A stretch of DNA of 64,000 nucleotides from Pseudomonas khavaziana. GTDB lineage: Bacteria; Pseudomonadota; Gammaproteobacteria; Pseudomonadales; Pseudomonadaceae. Below the pieces are notes generated by a model, which was given only the letters and a program-made list of their open reading frames with translations, made no database searches and had not been told where the DNA came from. Below are positions 62,333 through 64,000 of this stretch, in pieces. Position 1 is the stretch's first letter. The number at the start of each line of letters is the position of its first letter. The position numbers and the translations under genes are program-made. The stretch is taken from positions 280,429 through 344,428 of the forward strand of contig NZ_JAHSTT010000008.1 in NCBI RefSeq assembly GCF_019145205.1. The letters run 5' to 3'.

Positions 62333-63061
62333 TTGCGCATGCGTGCGCTGGCGGCCGGACCGGCCTGTACTCGGTTGTCGCCATTCACCATTCCGTCGTT
62401 TTTAAGCAACATGGCCGCCGGGCACGTGTCGATCAACTACGGCCTGAAGGGCCCCCTGGGCGCGCCGGAGCATGCTTCACGGCCTTTTGACCAGGCACGC
62501 GATGGTTTCGTGATTGGCGAAGGCGCCGGCATCCTGGTCATCGAGGAACTGCAACATGCACTGGCCCGCGGTGCGCAGCCGATTGCCGAGCTGGTGGGAT
62601 ATGGCACCAGTGCAGACGCCTATCACATGACAGCCGGGCCCGAAGATGGTGATGGCGCGCGCCGGGCGATGACCCAGGCGTTGCGCCAGGCAGGCATCGA
62701 CGCGTCGCAGGTGCAGTACTTGAACGCCCACGCGACCTCCACGCCGGTAGGTGATAAAGGCGAACTGGCGGCGATCAAGACAGTCTTCGGTACCGGCAGC
62801 GGGCCGGCCATCAGCTCGACCAAATCCGCCACCGGCCACCTGCTCGGCGCGGCCGGGGGTATCGAAGCGGTGTTCACTGTGCTGGCCCTGCGTGACCAGA
62901 TTGCACCGATGACGCTCAACCTCGAAAACCCGGACGCCCTCGCCGACGGCCTGGACATGGTGCGCGTTGCGGCGCGGCCGATGCCGATTGAATATGCGCT
63001 GTCCAATGGCTTCGGCTTTGGCGGTGTGAACGCCAGCGTGCTGTTCCGACGTTGGACATGA
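62333..63061 (+). pseudogene. FabF (3-oxoacyl-ACP synthase II) remnant lacking the catalytic Cys
   Basis: The frame has LSPFTIPSFLSNMAAGHVSINYGLKGP, then jumps straight to GAPEHASRPFDQARDGFVIGEGAG. In normal FabF about 55-60 residues lie between these, including the active-site Cys loop. The first 130 or so residues are also absent. The His motifs NAHATSTPVGD and KSATGHLLGAAGG remain. The deletion is in frame, so a protein could be made, but it cannot condense. Start (TTG) is weak. Confidence 0.85.
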
Positions 63062-63132
63062 TCAGGGGTTTGCCCCTGGGGTAAATTTCGCGGACCATGG
63101 CGCCTTTGTGTTCCTGCCAACAAGAGGTGCCC

Positions 63133-63513
63133 ATGGCCAACCACGACCTGTCCTACACCCCCGACCCGGATGCCGATTCAATTTCCTCCGACGTAATCGG
63201 TTTCAACGGCATTCTAGTCTCCACCCAAGTGCCAACCCGCGCCGACGGCAGCCTGGAACTGGGCGATATCACCCTGCAAAGCGAATGCACCCTGCAAGCC
63301 TTGAAAGTCGCGCTGGAAAAAGCCGGCAGTTCCATGGACCGGGTCATGCACCTGACCATCTACCTCACCGACATGGCCGACCGTGGGGCGTTCAACGAAG
63401 TCTACAAGCGCTTTTTCGCCAAGCCATGGCCGGTCCGCGCGGCGGTGGGCGTTGCTGCGCTGGCCGTGGAAGGCATGCGTGTTGAAGTGACGGCAATGGC
63501 GGCCAAGGCCTGA
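63133..63513 (+). CDS. RidA family protein
   Basis: A 126-residue YjgF/RidA-fold protein starting MANHDLSYTPDPDADS after AGAGGTGCCC; extra codons upstream are excluded. It has GILVSTQVPTRADGSLELGDITLQSECTLQALKVALEKAGSS and VRAAVGVAALAVEGMRVEVTAMAAK. The Arg that binds carboxylate in RidA is retained (VRAAVGV). Such proteins deaminate reactive enamines and imines or act in small-molecule pathways. Located after the FabF remnant. Confidence 0.88.
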   Translation: MANHDLSYTPDPDADSISSDVIGFNGILVSTQVPTRADGSLELGDITLQSECTLQALKVALEKAGSSMDRVMHLTIYLTDMADRGAFNEVYKRFFAKPWPVRAAVGVAALAVEGMRVEVTAMAAKA

Positions 63514-63551
63514 CAGCCACCGAGTATTCGCATGGTGCGCCGCGAACGAAA

Positions 63552-63991
63552 TGTCGGAGAGGGCTTGCTCCCGATGCCCACGGGTATCTGCACAACTGTA
63601 CAGCAGCCGACGGTTACCACGACGCGCAGCGAGCCGCTCTTGATCTTGATCTGCTTTTGATCTCAGGCGCCCCGTTAAACCACGCCGGCCGGAATTCGAC
63701 AGGCATTTGGGGGGTAAACCGGCAGGGATGCCGGTTTAGCCGCCCCGCGCCATGGATGGCGCGTGGCGGCGGCCCCCCAAATCCATGGCGGATTACGGGC
63801 ACACCGAGCCTGGGCGAGGTGCCGAGTGGTGGGGCAAGAGCCCTTTGGTTACTTTGGGCTCTTTTCCAAAGTGACCCGCCGTCAGGGCGGAACCAATAGC
63901 CGCCGTTACCGCAGCAATGGATATGTACTCGGTATGATCCAACATCCTGGTCGGCCCTGAGGCCGCCATCGGGAGCAAGCCCTCTCCCACA
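63552..63991 (+). repeat. Composite repeat bounded by inverted REP sequences, copy 2
   Basis: A 440-base unit with inverted REPs at both ends (left 63552-63576; right up to 63991) and a core matching copy 1 at 16543-16998. It keeps the perfect 10-bp hairpin (63715-63738). It has stems AAGAGCCC/GGGCTCTT (63836-63843 with 63856-63863), GGTTACTTTGG/CCAAAGTGACC (63847-63857 with 63866-63876) and CCGCC/GGCGG (63876-63890). Compared with copy 1 it has one extra complete hairpin GCGCCAT/ATGGCGC at 63747-63762. Confidence 0.9.
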
Positions 63992-64000
63992 TTTGGACCG

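Overview
The window looks like the chromosome of a fluorescent Pseudomonas, most likely close to the phenazine-producing P. fluorescens 2-79 / P. synxantha type. The reasons are a GC-rich base composition, Pseudomonas-type REP sequences (GTGGGAGGGGCTTGC...), an arn lipid A operon of pseudomonad type, and a complete phzI/phzR-phzABCDEFG locus with an exact copy of the known phz box. No rRNA, tRNA or CRISPR was seen.

Layout. 0-5.7 kb (minus strand): valine-degradation genes, an esterase, an N-truncated cytochrome P450 fused to a RidA domain, and an HPP membrane protein. 6-15.3 kb (minus): a tightly overlapping operon arnC-arnA-arnD-arnT-arnE-arnF-ugd plus a second ArnT-like glycosyltransferase; arnB is absent. 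15.7-18.1 kb: a secreted protein, a 456-bp repeat bounded by inverted REPs, and a tyrosine recombinase. 18.1-22.1 kb: a short-chain dehydrogenase, a Bcr/CflA-type exporter and a chemoreceptor. 22.2-27.2 kb: a 2-deoxyribose catabolic cluster (kinase, permease, epimerase, DeoR repressor, deoC) with three matching TGTTA-N6-TAACA operators. 28.5-36.8 kb: a two-component system flanking a DUF2790 protein, a CcdA-TlpA fusion and a four-gene operon of exported hydrolases with a cytochrome P460. The same TGTAT-N5-TGTAT element sits upstream of the regulator and of the hydrolase operon. 37.2-45.8 kb: a CsbD-like gene, then the phenazine-1-carboxylate locus, ending in a REPIN.

46-55 kb is accessory: two MFS exporters, a HypX-like protein without visible hydrogenase genes, two LysR regulators, a cupin protein, and a low-GC two-gene insert encoding a HEPN-like protein. 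55-60.1 kb holds small stress-type proteins, a TPP-dependent oxidase-like enzyme and a ClpP-like protein. 60.1-63.1 kb contains decaying genes: a sulfonate-type binding protein and a flavin monooxygenase joined by deletion, and a FabF remnant without its catalytic cysteine. Next to them are intact oxaloacetate decarboxylase and RidA genes. The window ends in a second copy of the REP-bounded repeat.

The most interesting items are the two composite repeats, whose cores differ by paired changes that preserve three stems (two of them interleaved like a pseudoknot), and the proposed regulon that links the two-component system to the exported hydrolase operon. All homology calls come from recognising motifs by eye; no database search was run.
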